Source: Gigaspora margarita
Lineage: Eukaryota; Glomeromycota; Glomeromycetes; Diversisporales; Gigasporaceae
Length of the DNA stretch: 64,000 nucleotides
Assembly: GCA_009809945.1 (NCBI GenBank)
Contig: WTPW01000017.1
Coordinates: 832,999 to 896,998, forward strand
Direction: 5' to 3'
Shown here piece after piece: positions 11,119-22,170 of this stretch. The position numbers and the translations under genes were made by a program. The notes under the pieces were generated by a model. The model saw only the letters and a list, made by a program, of their open reading frames with translations, searched no databases and was not told the origin of the DNA. Every line of letters begins with the position of its first letter. The first letter of the stretch is position 1.

Positions 11119-11648
11119 ATTATCTCTGTATGACCACTAAGTGACAAGATCGGAACCAATGAGTAATCAAGTATAGGATCTGAAATCTGATTGGCTGGGC
11201 GAAGACTGCAAGCAAAAATTGCATATATAGCATATATAGCATCTAACATTTTTATAGCACATATACTAGATATTTTATTTATTATACATATGCCATTTAT
11301 TTTATCTATTATATATATACAATATATTTTATTAGTATATATTGCACATGTAATAGATATAGTTCTATAAACTTGTATAATTTCAAAAAGTATAAAAGTT
11401 TCAGATATGAACCCAAGTTCAACATCGAGTCTTCATACTCTTTAAATAATAAAAATCTTCATATACTTTTAATTGTTGCTGCTTTCATAATTGCAAATTG
11501 CCCTAAATCTTCTTTGTTATATTTTGTTAAAAATGCCTTTCAACTTAATAAATTACAGTAACAAGTGAGGTTACACAAAGTGTTTACTGTCTAAGGTCAC
11601 TCTAGTTACCTACTATCTTTAAAGAAGTAGATATAAGATAACAGTATA
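11119..11648. other. AT-rich sequence, small ORF of doubtful meaning
   Basis: A 62-codon plus-strand ORF at 11373-11561 has no recognisable motif. Repeated ATATATAGCA and TATATTTTATTAGTATAT words surround it. Confidence 0.35.
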
Positions 11649-11990
11649 TACAGTCAGACCTCTATAAATGCAACCTCTATAAATGCAATACCTCCCTAAA
11701 TGCACATTTTTGTTTTGTCTATAAGAAATTATTAGTGCTAAATGCACGTTCTATATTCTGAAATGCATGTTTTTTCAAATAATTTTCTATATAATGCTAC
11801 TTCTCTAAATACACATGGCCAATTAAATTTTAGTATTTAAGATAGGTTATACAGTTTTTAGTAGAAGTTACACAAACTTGATCAAATTTTTAAAGCTGCA
11901 ATTTAATTGGCTCTTCCTAAATGCAATACCTCCCTAAATGCATATTGTAGTCTTGTCTGTACACGTTGCATTTATGGAGGTTTGACTGAA
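11649..11990. mobile_element. Pogo/Tigger-like MITE, TACAGTCAGAC family (copy 2)
   Basis: TACAGTCAGACCTCTATAAA at 11649 against TTTATGGAGGTTTGACTGAA ending about 11990. The right tip has mutated. Multiple internal CCTCCCTAAATGCA words repeat the TIR unit. Confidence 0.7.
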
Positions 11991-12538
11991 TGCTTTTTTA
12001 GCTATAAGATCAGATTGTAATATCAATTTTTATATAGGAACATTAAAACTTTTTTGGGAATATAAATATTTTATGTTTCTGAAGAACAAAAAAAAATTTC
12101 AAATCTTTTCACTGCTTCTATCTATAATAGTGCAATATAATCAATTTGTATAATTTATCAAAGATTAATTGAGAGTATAATAGTAATACTTATTGTCTAC
12201 TAAAAAAATTCTAATTAGTTAAAGATTAGAATAACAATATTTATATAAAAATGCTAGATATTTGACAATATAAATATATATTTTACTAATTTGAAAATAA
12301 AAGTTTTTTAAAATCTAAATCTTTATATATTAAACTATTGGCAACTATCTATTAAAGCCAACTTTGAAATTTTATACTAAAAGCAAACAATTAAATAATT
12401 CAGACCATTATTAAAAAATTTGTAAAGCATATACAAGATTATTCTTGATAGCTATAATTAATAAAAAATATATTATTAGTTTTCAAGATATTTTTCAAAA
12501 AAGGGAATGATTATTTATAATAGAAAACAGTATATATT
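11991..12538. other. AT-rich sequence without a gene
   Basis: Nothing recognisable beyond simple AT-rich words. Confidence 0.4.
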
Positions 12539-12673
12539 GTTATTGTTCATATGATATCAGATATAATCATGTAAATTTTTTTGGCTTGATATTTCTGCAT
12601 AAAATGACATCATTATTTATGCAAAATGGCATGACCAAAAAATTTTACATGCTAATATAATATAAACAATAAC
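12539..12673. mobile_element. 135-bp hairpin MITE
   Basis: GTTATTGTTCATATGATATC at the left pairs with ATAATATAAACAATAAC at the right. Inside, ATGTAAATTTTTTTGGC pairs with ACCAAAAAATTTTACATG and TGCATAAAATGAC with ATTTATGCA. Confidence 0.65.
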
Positions 12674-12679
12674 ATCAAT

Positions 12680-12804
12680 GTTGGTCATATAAAATAAGAA
12701 AAGTTTTTTCATCAGAGTTAATATTACCTATGTGCTGCTACATAGCACATGGTATGATATTAACTCTGATGAAAAAATGCTCTGTTATTTATTATATGAC
12801 CAAT
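12680..12804. mobile_element. 125-bp hairpin MITE adjacent to the previous one
   Basis: GTTGGTCATATAAAATAAG pairs with TTATTATATGACCAAT. The core TTCATCAGAGTTAATATTAC pairs with GATATTAACTCTGATGAA and the apex TATGTGCT with AGCACATG. Confidence 0.7.
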
Positions 12805-12837
12805 ATCTTGTATTTAAAATTTATAAAATGCAACAAG

Positions 12838-12970
12838 TACTATAAACAGCCATATACAAGACCCCATATATTAGACCCCCCTCATTTTTACTAATTATTT
12901 TCTTTTTTTTACTAATTAATTTTTTTAGTAACTTAACAGACCCAGGTCTTGTATATGGCTGTTTATGGTA
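12838..12970. mobile_element. 133-bp TA-flanked MITE, TIR ATAAACAGCCATATAC
   Basis: TACTATAAACAGCCATATAC at 12838 and GTATATGGCTGTTTATGGTA ending at 12970 are near-perfect inversions. The ends extend inward through AAGACC / GGTCTT. TA at both tips fits a Tc1/mariner-type duplication. Confidence 0.75.
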
Positions 12971-13084
12971 TTAAGAGCTTCCAAAATTACATAATTTGGA
13001 TGTTTGAGTGGGGTTCACAAAATATTAGGTTATAGCTCAAGCCAAAATTTATAATTTAGACCAAAATTACAAAATTATAAAATT

Positions 13085-13787
13085 TAATAATTTTGATCTA
13101 CTGGCCTATTCAAATAATTTATCTACCAAAATGATCCTCCCAAAGAGTGAATTCTAACAAGCAAAAATTATAAAAACTAATTACAGGTTTCCAAGAACAG
13201 ACTAGATTTATGCATTATTATATAATATATAATAATACATAAATCTAGTCCAATCTTGAATCCTGTAATTGTACTTTTATAATTTTAGACTTGTTGAAAT
13301 TCTTCTTTGAGAGGATTATTTTGGTTGGTGCAAGATATCTATACTCAACAATTATGTAACATGTTTCAATTTTTCAAATGGCTATAACTTCTTATCTAAG
13401 GGATTTTTAAAAAATCTGACCAGTAACTTTATAAAGCTGTATTAGCTCTATATATATGCCAAATATCTTTTCAAAATCTCATCACTGTAAGAAGTTTTAG
13501 CATTATGAAAATTGAAATTTTATATGTAAATTTATAAAATTACATATAAAATTTCAATTTTCAAAATGCTGAAACTTCTTACAGTGATGAGATTTTGAAA
13601 AGATATTTGGCATATATATAGAGCTAATACAGCTTTACAAAGTTACTGGTCAGATTTTTTTAAACCCCCTTAGATAAGAAGTTATAGCTATTTGAAAAAT
13701 TGAAATATGTCATGTAATTGTTGAGTATAGATGTCTTGCACTATATTTAAATTTTTTAAATTGGCCCAGTAGATCAAAAGTTATATA
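13085..13787. mobile_element. ~500-bp hairpin element carrying a nested hairpin
   Basis: The outer arms run from TTTTGATCTACTGG at 13091 to CCAGTAGATCAAAAG at 13767. They continue with GCAAGATATCTATACTCAAC (13330) against GTTGAGTATAGATGTCTTGC, and with TCTCATCACTGTAAGAAG against CTTCTTACAGTGATGAGA around a small loop near 13535. Each arm is about 250 bp. The left arm is interrupted by a separate hairpin at 13126-13324 that has no counterpart in the right arm. Confidence 0.8.
13126..13324. mobile_element. 199-bp hairpin MITE nested in the left arm of a larger hairpin
   Basis: CCAAAATGATCCTCCCAAAG at the left pairs with CTTTGAGAGGATTATTTTGG at the right. The pairing continues via GAATTCTAACAAG / CTTGTTGAAATTC and AGACTAGATTTATG / CATAAATCTAGTC to the apex near 13220. 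Confidence 0.75.
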
Positions 13788-13859
13788 ATATTAAAGTTAA
13801 TATAATTATTATAATAATTTTTAAAAAATATAAATTTAATTGGCTAATAGGTGGTATTT

Positions 13860-14165
13860 TAGTTCCAAGTTCAGGTTTGGTCTGGCCTGGTCTGGTCTGG
13901 GTTCAGATCCAGACTCTAACTTTAATTTTACTAAATTTCAAACTTATACTAGACTCTAACTTAATTATAAATTTGGTTCAGGTCTGGTTCAAAGTTTGCA
14001 AACTAGTTTGAATCTGAATATGTATTTATGTTTGGATACTAAACAAGTTTATTTAGAGTGAGAAGTAAGAATCAATTAGTAAATTTAGATAATGTATAAT
14101 TTTATTAATAAATTATTAAAAATGTTAAATTACTTGAAATTTTACTAATTGATTAAAAATTGTTT
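13860..14165. repeat. Degenerate GGTCTGG repeat and dispersed palindromic motif
   Basis: GGTCTGGCCTGGTCTGGTCT at about 13876 forms a short tandem repeat. From 14040 an AACAAGTTTATTTAGAGTG motif begins a copy of the palindromic family described at 15060-16140. Confidence 0.45.
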
Positions 14166-14169
14166 ATTA

Positions 14170-14516
14170 TAGATTGTAGATCAACTTTGTGTAACTGATG
14201 TCATATGATTTATATGCAAACATCATATGATTCAACCAATCAAAATTAACACTTCTTTGTGTAACCCCCCAAAAACATATAGAATCCCCAGAAAACTTTT
14301 ATTATATAGAAGGTTGATTTTTTTAAAGCAAATATATATTGTGAAACTTTACTATTATAAACAACCTATTTTAATCTACATGTCAAATAAATTTGAAACA
14401 AATTGGCTAAGTTGTTAAAAAATTTTATTAGAAACATTTTTTTATTACTATGTAAAAATCCAATATACCATGTAGATCATATGAAAAATGATCTATGTAC
14501 ACCCTATCCTTAATCT
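14170..14516. mobile_element. Decayed relative of the TTAA MITE at 35561-35937
   Basis: The right end ATGATCTATGTACACCCTAT then CCTTAA resembles the right end of the 35561-35937 element (ATGATCTATGTTCACCCTAC). Subterminal words TCATATGATT and TTTGTGTAAC are also shared. The left end is poorly preserved (TTGTAGATCAACTTTG). Confidence 0.4.
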
Positions 14517-14864
14517 CTTGGTATTTTTTCTAATAACTAAAATTAATTTCTACCTAATAACCTGGCTTGTATTATGCTGCCTAGAAGCAGCCTGTCTGCA
14601 CTACCACTGTAGAAGTAGAAGATCTCCACAAGCATATTTTCATACTGCTATAGTATAAGTTCATGTAGTATCACATAAATCCAGACTTGGATTTTACATT
14701 ATATCTTGTGACTTTGATTATTCCAAATTGGGTCCTAAATAATTTCATTTTACTGCTATAATAGAATAATGGCTTCCCAAATATATCTATTCTAGATGTC
14801 CCAGGTCCCTATATTTTGGCAGTATTTTAGTTCTATATTCAGCTAGCTTTTTGTTATTTTGCTA
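14517..14864. other. Sequence without a gene
   Basis: Slightly less AT-rich than its neighbours. It may be the body of a SINE attached to the tRNA-like motif that follows, but I cannot show that. Confidence 0.3.
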
Positions 14865-14867
14865 TTA

Positions 14868-14942
14868 GAGAAATTTGAACTGGCAACCTTTCAATTTGCA
14901 ATCTGGAAGTATAACTGCTATATTATCAACCCACAGGTCATT
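14868..14942 (-). ncRNA. Possible tRNA-derived SINE head or decayed tRNA
   Basis: On the minus strand, GGTTGCCAGTTCAAATTTCT resembles a B box with T-loop GTTCAAAT. Upstream AGCAGTTATACTTCC and an AGATTGCAAATTGAAAGG anticodon-arm-like stretch follow at the right spacing. The D arm and acceptor stem pair poorly. A functional tRNA is unlikely. Confidence 0.3.
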
Positions 14943-15059
14943 ATATTGTATTTTATTTTTTAAAAAATTTAAAAAAATAATACTTAATTTTGGCAATTTT
15001 TATTAAAAATTCAAAATTAAGCATTTTGTCTATTACTTTATGAAAAATAAATATTTTAT

Positions 15060-16140
15060 TTGCTGAACAAGTTTACTTAGAATAAAAAGTTAGAAATAAC
15101 TAGTTAAATTTATAAAAAATAGTATTTTGTATAATTTTGTTAATATTCTTATTAAAAAAATAACTAATAACTACCTTAAAGTGATTATCACCTGTGATCT
15201 ACAATATATAAAAAAAATAACATTTTTGTTGAACAAAATTAAATCTTTTAATATTAGTGTAAGAGTAAAGATTGAGGTTAGAATAGCTCTTTAAATATAG
15301 TAAATTTTAGCAAAAATTTATTTTTTGTATAAAAAAGTAGTTTTATAAACAAATTTTATATTAGAAGTAATTTTTTGTTTTTTGTTATACAAATTAATTT
15401 ATATACTACACCTGATCCTGAAATTGATTGGCAAATTAACTACAGGTAATAATCACCTAAGGTGCATATTAGTAATTTTCTTATTAAAAATACTATTTTA
15501 TTTAATATTTTACTAATTAATAATAATTTCTTGTACTAAGTAAACCTGTTCAGTATTAAAAATACATCAAATTGGCAATTTTAATTTGCTTTTCTTAAAA
15601 TATGAAAAATGGATGCTTGAATTTGGAAAATTTTTAAAAAATTCAAAATTAAGCATTTTTGTCTCAAATTTTAAAAGAATTAAAATAAAATATACTAAAA
15701 TGAACAAAATGTTATAATCAATTATAAAATTTAGAGAATTATAAAAATTTGATTAATAAAATTATTAAAAATATTATTTTAATTAATTATAATTTCTTGA
15801 CTAAGTAAACTTGTTTAGCACCAAAAAAATATATCAAATTGTTATATTCTATTTTATTCTTAAAATTTGATAAAAATTTTACTTAATTTTAAAAATTTTC
15901 CTCAAATTAAGACTTTTGCTTCAAACTTTAAGAGATATAAAAAATACTAATTTTATTTGGTTTTGTATTAAACAAGTTTACTTAGTACAAGAAGTTATAA
16001 TTAATTAGTAAAGTTTTAAGTAGTATAATATTTTTAATAATTTTATTAATTAAATTATACAAATTTCTAAAATTCTCTAAATTTTACTAATTTTTTCTAA
16101 CTTTTTGTTCTAAGTAATTTTGTTTAGTATTAAAAATACA
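15060..16140. repeat. Dispersed palindromic AT-rich repeat, several copies
   Basis: A motif AACAAGTTTACTTAG followed by AAGTTA(G/T)AA and TTAGTAAA alternates with its reverse complement CTAAGTAAACTTGTTTAG. The copies face each other at about 15068, 15530, 15800, 15969 and 16118, with TTTTAATAATTTTATTAAT at the centres. The same motif recurs at 18433, 18893, 49000 and 49205. No coding content. Confidence 0.5.
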
Positions 16141-16187
16141 TTATTTTAGTATATTATAATTTATTTTCTTAAATTTGAGGTTAAGAT

Positions 16188-16362
16188 AGGACCCCAAAAT
16201 ATACATAGATAGGTCAGATATTAGTTTGCTTATTTGGGGGTTTTATGCAGATCTTTTCTATTTTTATTATTTTTTGATAACTTTTGAGGTTTTTTTGCAG
16301 ATCTTTCTATTTTTAGTAATTTTATAATTAACCTGACCTATCTATGTATATTTTGGGGTCCT
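16188..16362. mobile_element. hAT-like MITE, AGGACCCC family, 8-bp duplication GTTAAGAT
   Basis: The element starts AGGACCCCAAAATATACATA and ends TATGTATATTTTGGGGTCCT; the TIR is about 30 bp. GTTAAGAT is present at 16180-16187 and 16363-16370. Internally GCAGATCTTT is repeated. A second copy with the same tips is at 48752-48943. Confidence 0.85.
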
Positions 16363-16538
16363 GTTAAGATTATTAATTTTGAACTATTGATAAAACTTTC
16401 TAAAATTATGTATCCTTTCTTCAAAATTTAAAAAAAGTAAGATAAAATATAGGATCCTAATATTTATTAGACAATATTTTAGAAGAGGGTCAAGCCAAAT
16501 CTTACCTCATATAAAAAAGTTATCCAAATAAATTTAAC

Positions 16539-18335
16539 TACATCAGCGAATTATATATACGTAATCTTACGTAAGATATTACGGCCCGTAATATTACAAA
16601 AATCTTACGTTTGATATGATTTATTACATAATATATTACGTTAGATTACGGTAATATTACGGTTATTATTTCAAAATATTTCGAAATATACCAAATAAAA
16701 AAATGCAAATTACCTCCCCCTACAGGGATTGCGTACTCATGCAGATCAATAAACTAATGCGTGCAGGAGGTAATATTTTGATATTTTCACATTGTTTCAC
16801 AATATTTTGGATCATTTCGCATTGTTTCGCAATATTTGGCAAATTTTCGCAAATTTTTAAAAAATAAATAAACGATATACATATTCACATAATCATGCTT
16901 TTTTACAGGTTTTCACTTTATTTTGCAAGGTTTCACAATTTATTATAAAATTTTACATTTTTTTATTTATTATTATTTTTTTATTTATTATTATTATATA
17001 TTATACATATTATATTATATATTATATTTTAATTATTATACATTTTTTACAGTATTATTTTTATATTATTATATATTATTTTAAATACTTTCGCACTTCT
17101 TCACTTCTAATTCTATCACTATATACAAAAAACTAGCCCTATACACTTATTTTCGCTCACCCACAGTTAGTTATTATCTTCGCTTCTTTGTTTTCTATTG
17201 TCTTCACTTTGACTACTTCTTTTGTTTTGGCTATAAACTTTGTTTTGCACTCTTTTTCTAAAAACTTCAAAATAAAAATGTTTCTTAGAAGAGTTGGTTC
17301 TTGCAAATTGCTGAGGAAAGTCGCAAAGTTTCGAAGAAGTTAGGAATAAATAAACTAAAATAAAATTTAAAAAATAAGTAAAAAAAAAAAAACAAAAAAA
17401 CAAAAAGTGTAAGCAAACTAATAAAAAAAAATAAACGAAGCCCCAAATCTTCGTAAGAGTTCGCATTCTTGTAAATTCAGAAATTGCAAAAGTCATGTTA
17501 ATGTTCTTGCGAAATGCCAAAAAAGTCGTGAAGTACCAAAAAAGTCTGGGTTGTTTTCTTGCAAAGTGCCAGGAAGTAAGGGTTCTGTTCTCGCAAAGTG
17601 CCAAAATATAATAAATTAATAAAAAAAATTTTAAAATAAAACAAAAGAAAACAAAAACAAAAAACATGAAATAAAAAAATAAATGACGCGAAACCTTGCA
17701 AAAACTTGCACAAACTTGCAAAACCTTGTGAAAACTTGCGAAAACTTGTGCCTAAATCATTCTCTAAAGAAGCGTACTTGGTGTTCTTGAATATGTCGGA
17801 AGTCTGAGTAGACATGCGCAAGGTTTTGAAATGTTGTATGTCTTCTTGCAAAGGTGTCTTGTAAAAGTGCCGAAATAAAAAATAATTAAAAAAAATTAAA
17901 AATAAAAATGAAAACAAAAAAATGAAATGAAAACAAAAAATGAAACAAAAATAAAAAATGAAACGAAATAAAAACAAAAAAGCGAAAGAAAAAAAATAGA
18001 AGATCTAATTATAAACAAAAGATCTAATCTGATCTTGTAGTACAGAATTTGAATATCATCGAACTATTTTGAACTATTTTGAAAAATCAGTCTAATGCGC
18101 GATCCAGGTTACAGACCTACTGATCCTGATCCAGCTTGGTTTCCTAGTCCTAAATTATTTTGAAAGGGATCGAAATATTTCGTTAACCTATTTCGAAATA
18201 TTTCGAAATTACTTTCGTAATATTTCGAAAATTTGATAATTCAAAATATTTCGAAATATATTATGTAATATTTTGCTTATATTACGGTTCGTAATATCTT
18301 ACGTAAGATTACACTATTATAAATTTGCTGATGTA
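16539..18335. mobile_element. 1.8-kb element with TACATCAGC terminal inverted repeats
   Basis: The left end TACATCAGCGAATTATA with TAATCTTACGTAAGATATTA matches, inverted, the right end TAATATCTTACGTAAGATTA with AATTTGCTGATGTA. The TIR zone runs roughly 150 bp and also carries TTTCGAAATATTTCGAAAT. The outer TA suggests a TA duplication. The interior is CG-containing and asymmetric: words such as CTTGCAAAACCTTGTG, TTGCAAAGTGCC and TTTCGCACATTG-like repeats alternate with poly-A/T tracts. Minus-strand ORFs at 17167-17721 and 17498-17977 are Phe-rich translations of these tracts with no domain. I see no transposase. A decayed partial copy is at 31283-31990. Confidence 0.65.
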
Positions 18336-18547
18336 ATATATTATCTGGAGTGGGAATAAGCCTATAGTAAATAGATATTAGATAATAAATGTTAGTACCT
18401 ATACTGATTTGATGCATTTTTTAATAATACTAAACTAGTTTACTTATTTATAATAAGTTATAATTAATTAGTACAATTTTTGTAATATAATATTTTTAAT
18501 AATTTTATTAATAAAATTATAAAAATGCTATAATTAGAGAAAATTAA
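18336..18547. other. AT-rich sequence with dispersed palindromic motif
   Basis: Contains the TTACTTATTTATAATAAGTT and TTTTAATAATTTTATTAAT words of the palindromic family described at 15060-16140. Confidence 0.4.
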
Positions 18548-18845
18548 ATAGGTTTAGATTCAGTTTTGATTTGGTTCTATTTCAAAAATCTAAGAATCTA
18601 GTTTTTAAAAAGTTCCAAAATCTAGTTCCAAAAACCTGGTTCTAAAACTAGTTCTTGAACCTAGTTCAAATCTAAAAACTTTAAAACCTATTATAAATCT
18701 TAAAAACTAAGAATCTAAGAACTTAAGAACCTACTATGAACCTAAAAATCTATAATAAATCTAATAACCTAGATTCCAAAATTGGAACCTAGTTTTTAAA
18801 AACCTGGTTCTAAATCCAGGTTCTTAGGTTCTGAGCCTAGAAACT
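18548..18845. repeat. Degenerate CCTGGTTCTAAA / GAACCTAG repeat
   Basis: Short units of AACCTGGTTCTAAAAC, GAACCTAGTTC and AAGAATCTAAGAAC recur over about 300 bp. Confidence 0.55.
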
Positions 18846-18947
18846 TTACTATCCCCAATTATAATTCTCTAAATTTTATTAATTGATTCTAACTTCATGC
18901 TTTAAATAAATATGTATAAACTAAAAAAAATACATATACATCATATG

Positions 18948-19018
18948 TTTCTAAAAATAAGCTACCATTTTGGATGATTTTGAATACAAAATATTATGGT
19001 AGCTTATTTTCAAGAAAT
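18948..19018. mobile_element. 71-bp hairpin repeat
   Basis: TTTCTAAAAATAAGCTACCA pairs with TGGTAGCTTATTTTCAAGAA. Very short; may be a minimal MITE or deletion product. Confidence 0.5.
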
Positions 19019-19124
19019 TATCTATTTGTTACACCCTGTGATATTAAATTTTGTTATGGGTCTATGTGATTGGTTAATTTATATAAATCAATACAAAATA
19101 GATTTAATATATTAAATTTTTTTT

Positions 19125-20168
19125 AAAGTTGAGCAAAGGTATTTTGACAACCACCAAATCAAATTTGATGAACTTTTTTTTAGTTGAATTTTATAATCTA
19201 TAGAATTCAAAAAAAAAAAGTTCATTAAATTTGATTTGGTGGTTGTCAAGATAACTTCGCTCAAAGTTTCAAAAAACTCAAATGTTTATCAAAATAAATG
19301 TAATAACCAAATTTTTCTAAACTTTGAACAAAGGTATCTTGACAACAACCCAGTCAAATTTGATGACCATTTTTTTTTTGAATTCTATATATTTATAGAA
19401 TTTAAAAAAAAGTGTTCATTGAATTTGACTTTATGGTTATCAAGATATTTTTGCTCAAAGTTGCCAAAAAAACTCAAAACGTCTATCAAAATAGAATAAC
19501 AAAATTTTTCTAACTTTGAGCAAAGGTATCTTGACAAACATCAAGTCAAATTCAATGAGCTTTTTTTTGTTTGAATTTTATAGATGAATACAATTCAAAA
19601 AAAAGCCTATCAAATTTGACTTGGTAGTTGTCAAGGTATCTTTGCTCAAAGCTTCCAAAAAAACTCAAAAAGTCTATCAAAATAAAAGTAATAACAAAAT
19701 TTTTCTAAACTTTGAGCGAAGGTATCTTGACAACCACCAAGTCAAATTCGATAAAATTTTTTTTGTTTGAATTTAATAGACTTATAGAATTCAAAAAAAG
19801 TTCATTAAATGTGACTTGGTGGTTGTCAGAATATCTTTACTCAAAATTTTAAAAAACTCAAACTGTTTATCCAAATAGAAGTAATAGCCAAATTTTTCTA
19901 AATTTTGAGTGAAAGTTTCTTGATAAACACCAAGTCAACTTCGATAAACTTTTTTTTTGTTTAAATTGTATAGATCTATAGAATTTTAAAAAAAAAATTC
20001 ATTAAATTTAACTTGGTGGTTGTCAAGATATCTTTGCTCAAAGTTTCAAAAAACTCAAAATGTCTATCAAAATAGAAGTAATAACCAAATTTTTCTAAAC
20101 TTTGGGCGAAGATATCTTGACAACCACCAAGTTAAATTCGATGAACTTTTTTTGTTTGAATTGTATAG
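19125..20168. repeat. ~194-bp satellite whose monomers are long palindromes
   Basis: GAGCAAAGGTATCTTGACAA-like starts recur at about 19133, 19326, 19518, 19714, 19907 and 20104, spaced 192-197 bp, giving five full monomers and one truncated. Each monomer has two ~70-bp inverted arms: GGTATCTTGACAACCACCAA then TCAAATTTGATGAAC, against GTTCATTAAATTTGACTTGG then GTTGTCAAGATATCTTTGC. A ~50-bp linker with AACTCAAAATGTCTATCAAA follows. The plus-strand ORF at 19236-19499 lies inside and is not a gene. Confidence 0.85.
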
Positions 20169-20448
20169 AGGTTGAGTTAAAGTTTAATATCGACCTTTAG
20201 AGCATGTTTGAGCTCAATTCAGGTTCAGTTCGAAAGTTCACGACCTTTGTTATTATGCTTTAACGGTTTTCATTGGTCATACAAACAGTGATCAAATTTT
20301 TAAGACTAATATATCGATGAGCAAGTTATGATCAAGAATGTCGTCACAATTCAAATTCATTAAAACAATTGTTTAATTATTATAAGGCCACACAAAGTTG
20401 ATTTTTCGCTTTACATTACATGGATTTCAAAATTCGGGACGGACGGGC

Positions 20449-20479
<31 letters not shown>

Positions 20480-20747
20480 AGCTTTAATTTAAATAATGTT
20501 CACGTTTAAGGTTATACAAGGCTAATTTTTCATTTTGCACAACAAGGAATCAAAAAATTGGGCCGGCAGTCATATTTTTCCTGTCAGTCCTATCGGACGA
20601 TTACGGGAAATTAAGGTCTCCATCGGGTGACACCGGATGAAAATAATTATTGGAATAAATTTTTTGCCACACTTAGAATTCATTCAATTATTAACATTGT
20701 GAGAAAAAATAGATGTCAAAATTCGAACAATTGGCACAATTGGGATC
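20169..20747. other. Sequence with CG-containing repeat words, no gene
   Basis: Includes GGCCACACAAAGTTGATTTT, GGGACGGACGGGCGG, a ~30-bp T tract at 20452-20479 and GGGCCGGCAGTC. Similar words (TATACAAGGCTAATTTTTC) suggest two diverged copies of one dispersed repeat in tandem. No coding feature. Confidence 0.45.
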
Positions 20748-21171
20748 NNNNNNNNNNNNNNNNNNNNNNNNNNNNNNNNNNNNNNNNNNNNNNNNNNNNN
20801 NNNNNNNNNNNNNNNNNNNNNNNNNNNNNNNNNNNNNNNNNNNNNNNNNNNNNNNNNNNNNNNNNNNNNNNNNNNNNNNNNNNNNNNNNNNNNNNNNNNN
20901 NNNNNNNNNNNNNNNNNNNNNNNNNNNNNNNNNNNNNNNNNNNNNNNNNNNNNNNNNNNNNNNNNNNNNNNNNNNNNNNNNNNNNNNNNNNNNNNNNNNN
21001 NNNNNNNNNNNNNNNNNNNNNNNNNNNNNNNNNNNNNNNNNNNNNNNNNNNNNNNNNNNNNNNNNNNNNNNNNNNNNNNNNNNNNNNNNNNNNNNNNNNN
21101 NNNNNNNNNNNNNNNNNNNNNNNNNNNNNNNNNNNNNNNNNNNNNNNNNNNNNNNNNNNNNNNNNNNNNNN
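20748..21171. other. Assembly gap (424 N)
   Basis: Unresolved bases. ORFs spanning the gap are artefacts. Confidence 0.99.
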
Positions 21172-21205
21172 TTGGACACCTGTTGATCAAGGTTAGCCTG
21201 GACGA

Positions 21206-21261
<56 letters not shown>

Positions 21262-21460
21262 TAAATGTTGCGAAACTGAAGCATAAGCAAAAAAAAAGAG
21301 GAGGATAAATGTCGCGAAGCTGAAGCATAAGCATAAGTTGCCGCAGAAGGGGCAATACCAGAATGTTCATTGTAGTTGTGCACCATGCCAAAAATGAGAA
21401 ACAAAACAAAAACTTGCTATTGCGATATGTAGTTGGATTGGAATTAGTTGTCTTAATTCA
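21172..21460 (+). repeat. Dispersed repeat with long A-tract (copy 2)
   Basis: GATCAAGGTTAGCCTGGACG, ~48 A, then two tandem GATAAATGTCGCGAAGCTGA-like units, GCAGAAGGGGCAATACCAGA, and ACAAAACAAAAACTTGCTAT. It corresponds in order to 7690-7920 but keeps CG sites. It is followed directly by the ~100-bp satellite, as in copy 1. Confidence 0.6.
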
Positions 21461-22170
21461 AGCAACTATTATAAAATTTTTTACAGTAAATAATGATAGA
21501 AGTCACGACTGTTAATTTATTACAATAGCAAGTAACTGGTAAGTCTTTTAACAAAATTTTTAACAATGAAATCATGACTGTTAACTCTAATGCAAACTAA
21601 CAATCACATACTGTGTAATTACAATAGCCTATATGGTGTATAATGACAAAAATCACGACTGCAATTTCAATACAAATTGACTCAACTACATGCTATAATA
21701 GCAACATACTGATAGAATTTATGTCTATACAGCCGTAAGTTTTGCATTACAGTTTACATAGTAATTTCAATGCAAAAACTAATTCAAATTGCATAAAATG
21801 CACCACAATTGTCAGTAAGTTTGTAAAAAAATTTTTTACAACAAAATTGTTTACTGAAACCATAATACAGTAGAATTCACACCTGTATACTATGATAGCA
21901 AGTTTCATAAAAAATTTTCTTAATAAATCATAATAGGATTTACGACTATGATTCCAACACAAACTAAAAACTTTAACCGATATTGTGTATCACCATAGTA
22001 GTTGGTAAATTTTTGTATCATAATCTTTTACAATAAGTTATGTGACTTAATTTCAGTACATACAGAAGTAATACAAATTATCTTAACCACATATTGTGTA
22101 ATAGAAAATCAAATGGATATTATGACAATTTCAATACAATCTAACTCATAGCTAATACAATAAAGTTATG
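21461..22170 (+). repeat. ~100-bp satellite family, array 3
   Basis: About seven diverged units with TTTTACAGTAAATAATGATA, GAAGTCACGACTGTTAA, TCTAATGCAAACTAAC, and CACATACTGTGTAAT words. Some units keep CACGAC where other arrays have lost CG. Confidence 0.65.

Noticed and set aside
14868..14942. Functional tRNA gene
   Set aside because: A B-box-like sequence is present, but the acceptor stem and D arm do not pair well. Kept only as a possible SINE remnant.
17167..17977. Two long overlapping minus-strand ORFs (184 and 159 codons), Phe-rich
   Set aside because: They translate A/T tracts inside the TACATCAGC element. Composition is extreme, no domain is visible and the frames overlap.
19125..20168. 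CRISPR array
   Set aside because: Spacing and repetition are satellite-like: the whole ~194-bp unit repeats, there are no unique spacers, and the context is eukaryotic.
20627..21409. Several ORFs of 157-241 codons on both strands
   Set aside because: They exist only because the 424-N gap is read through.
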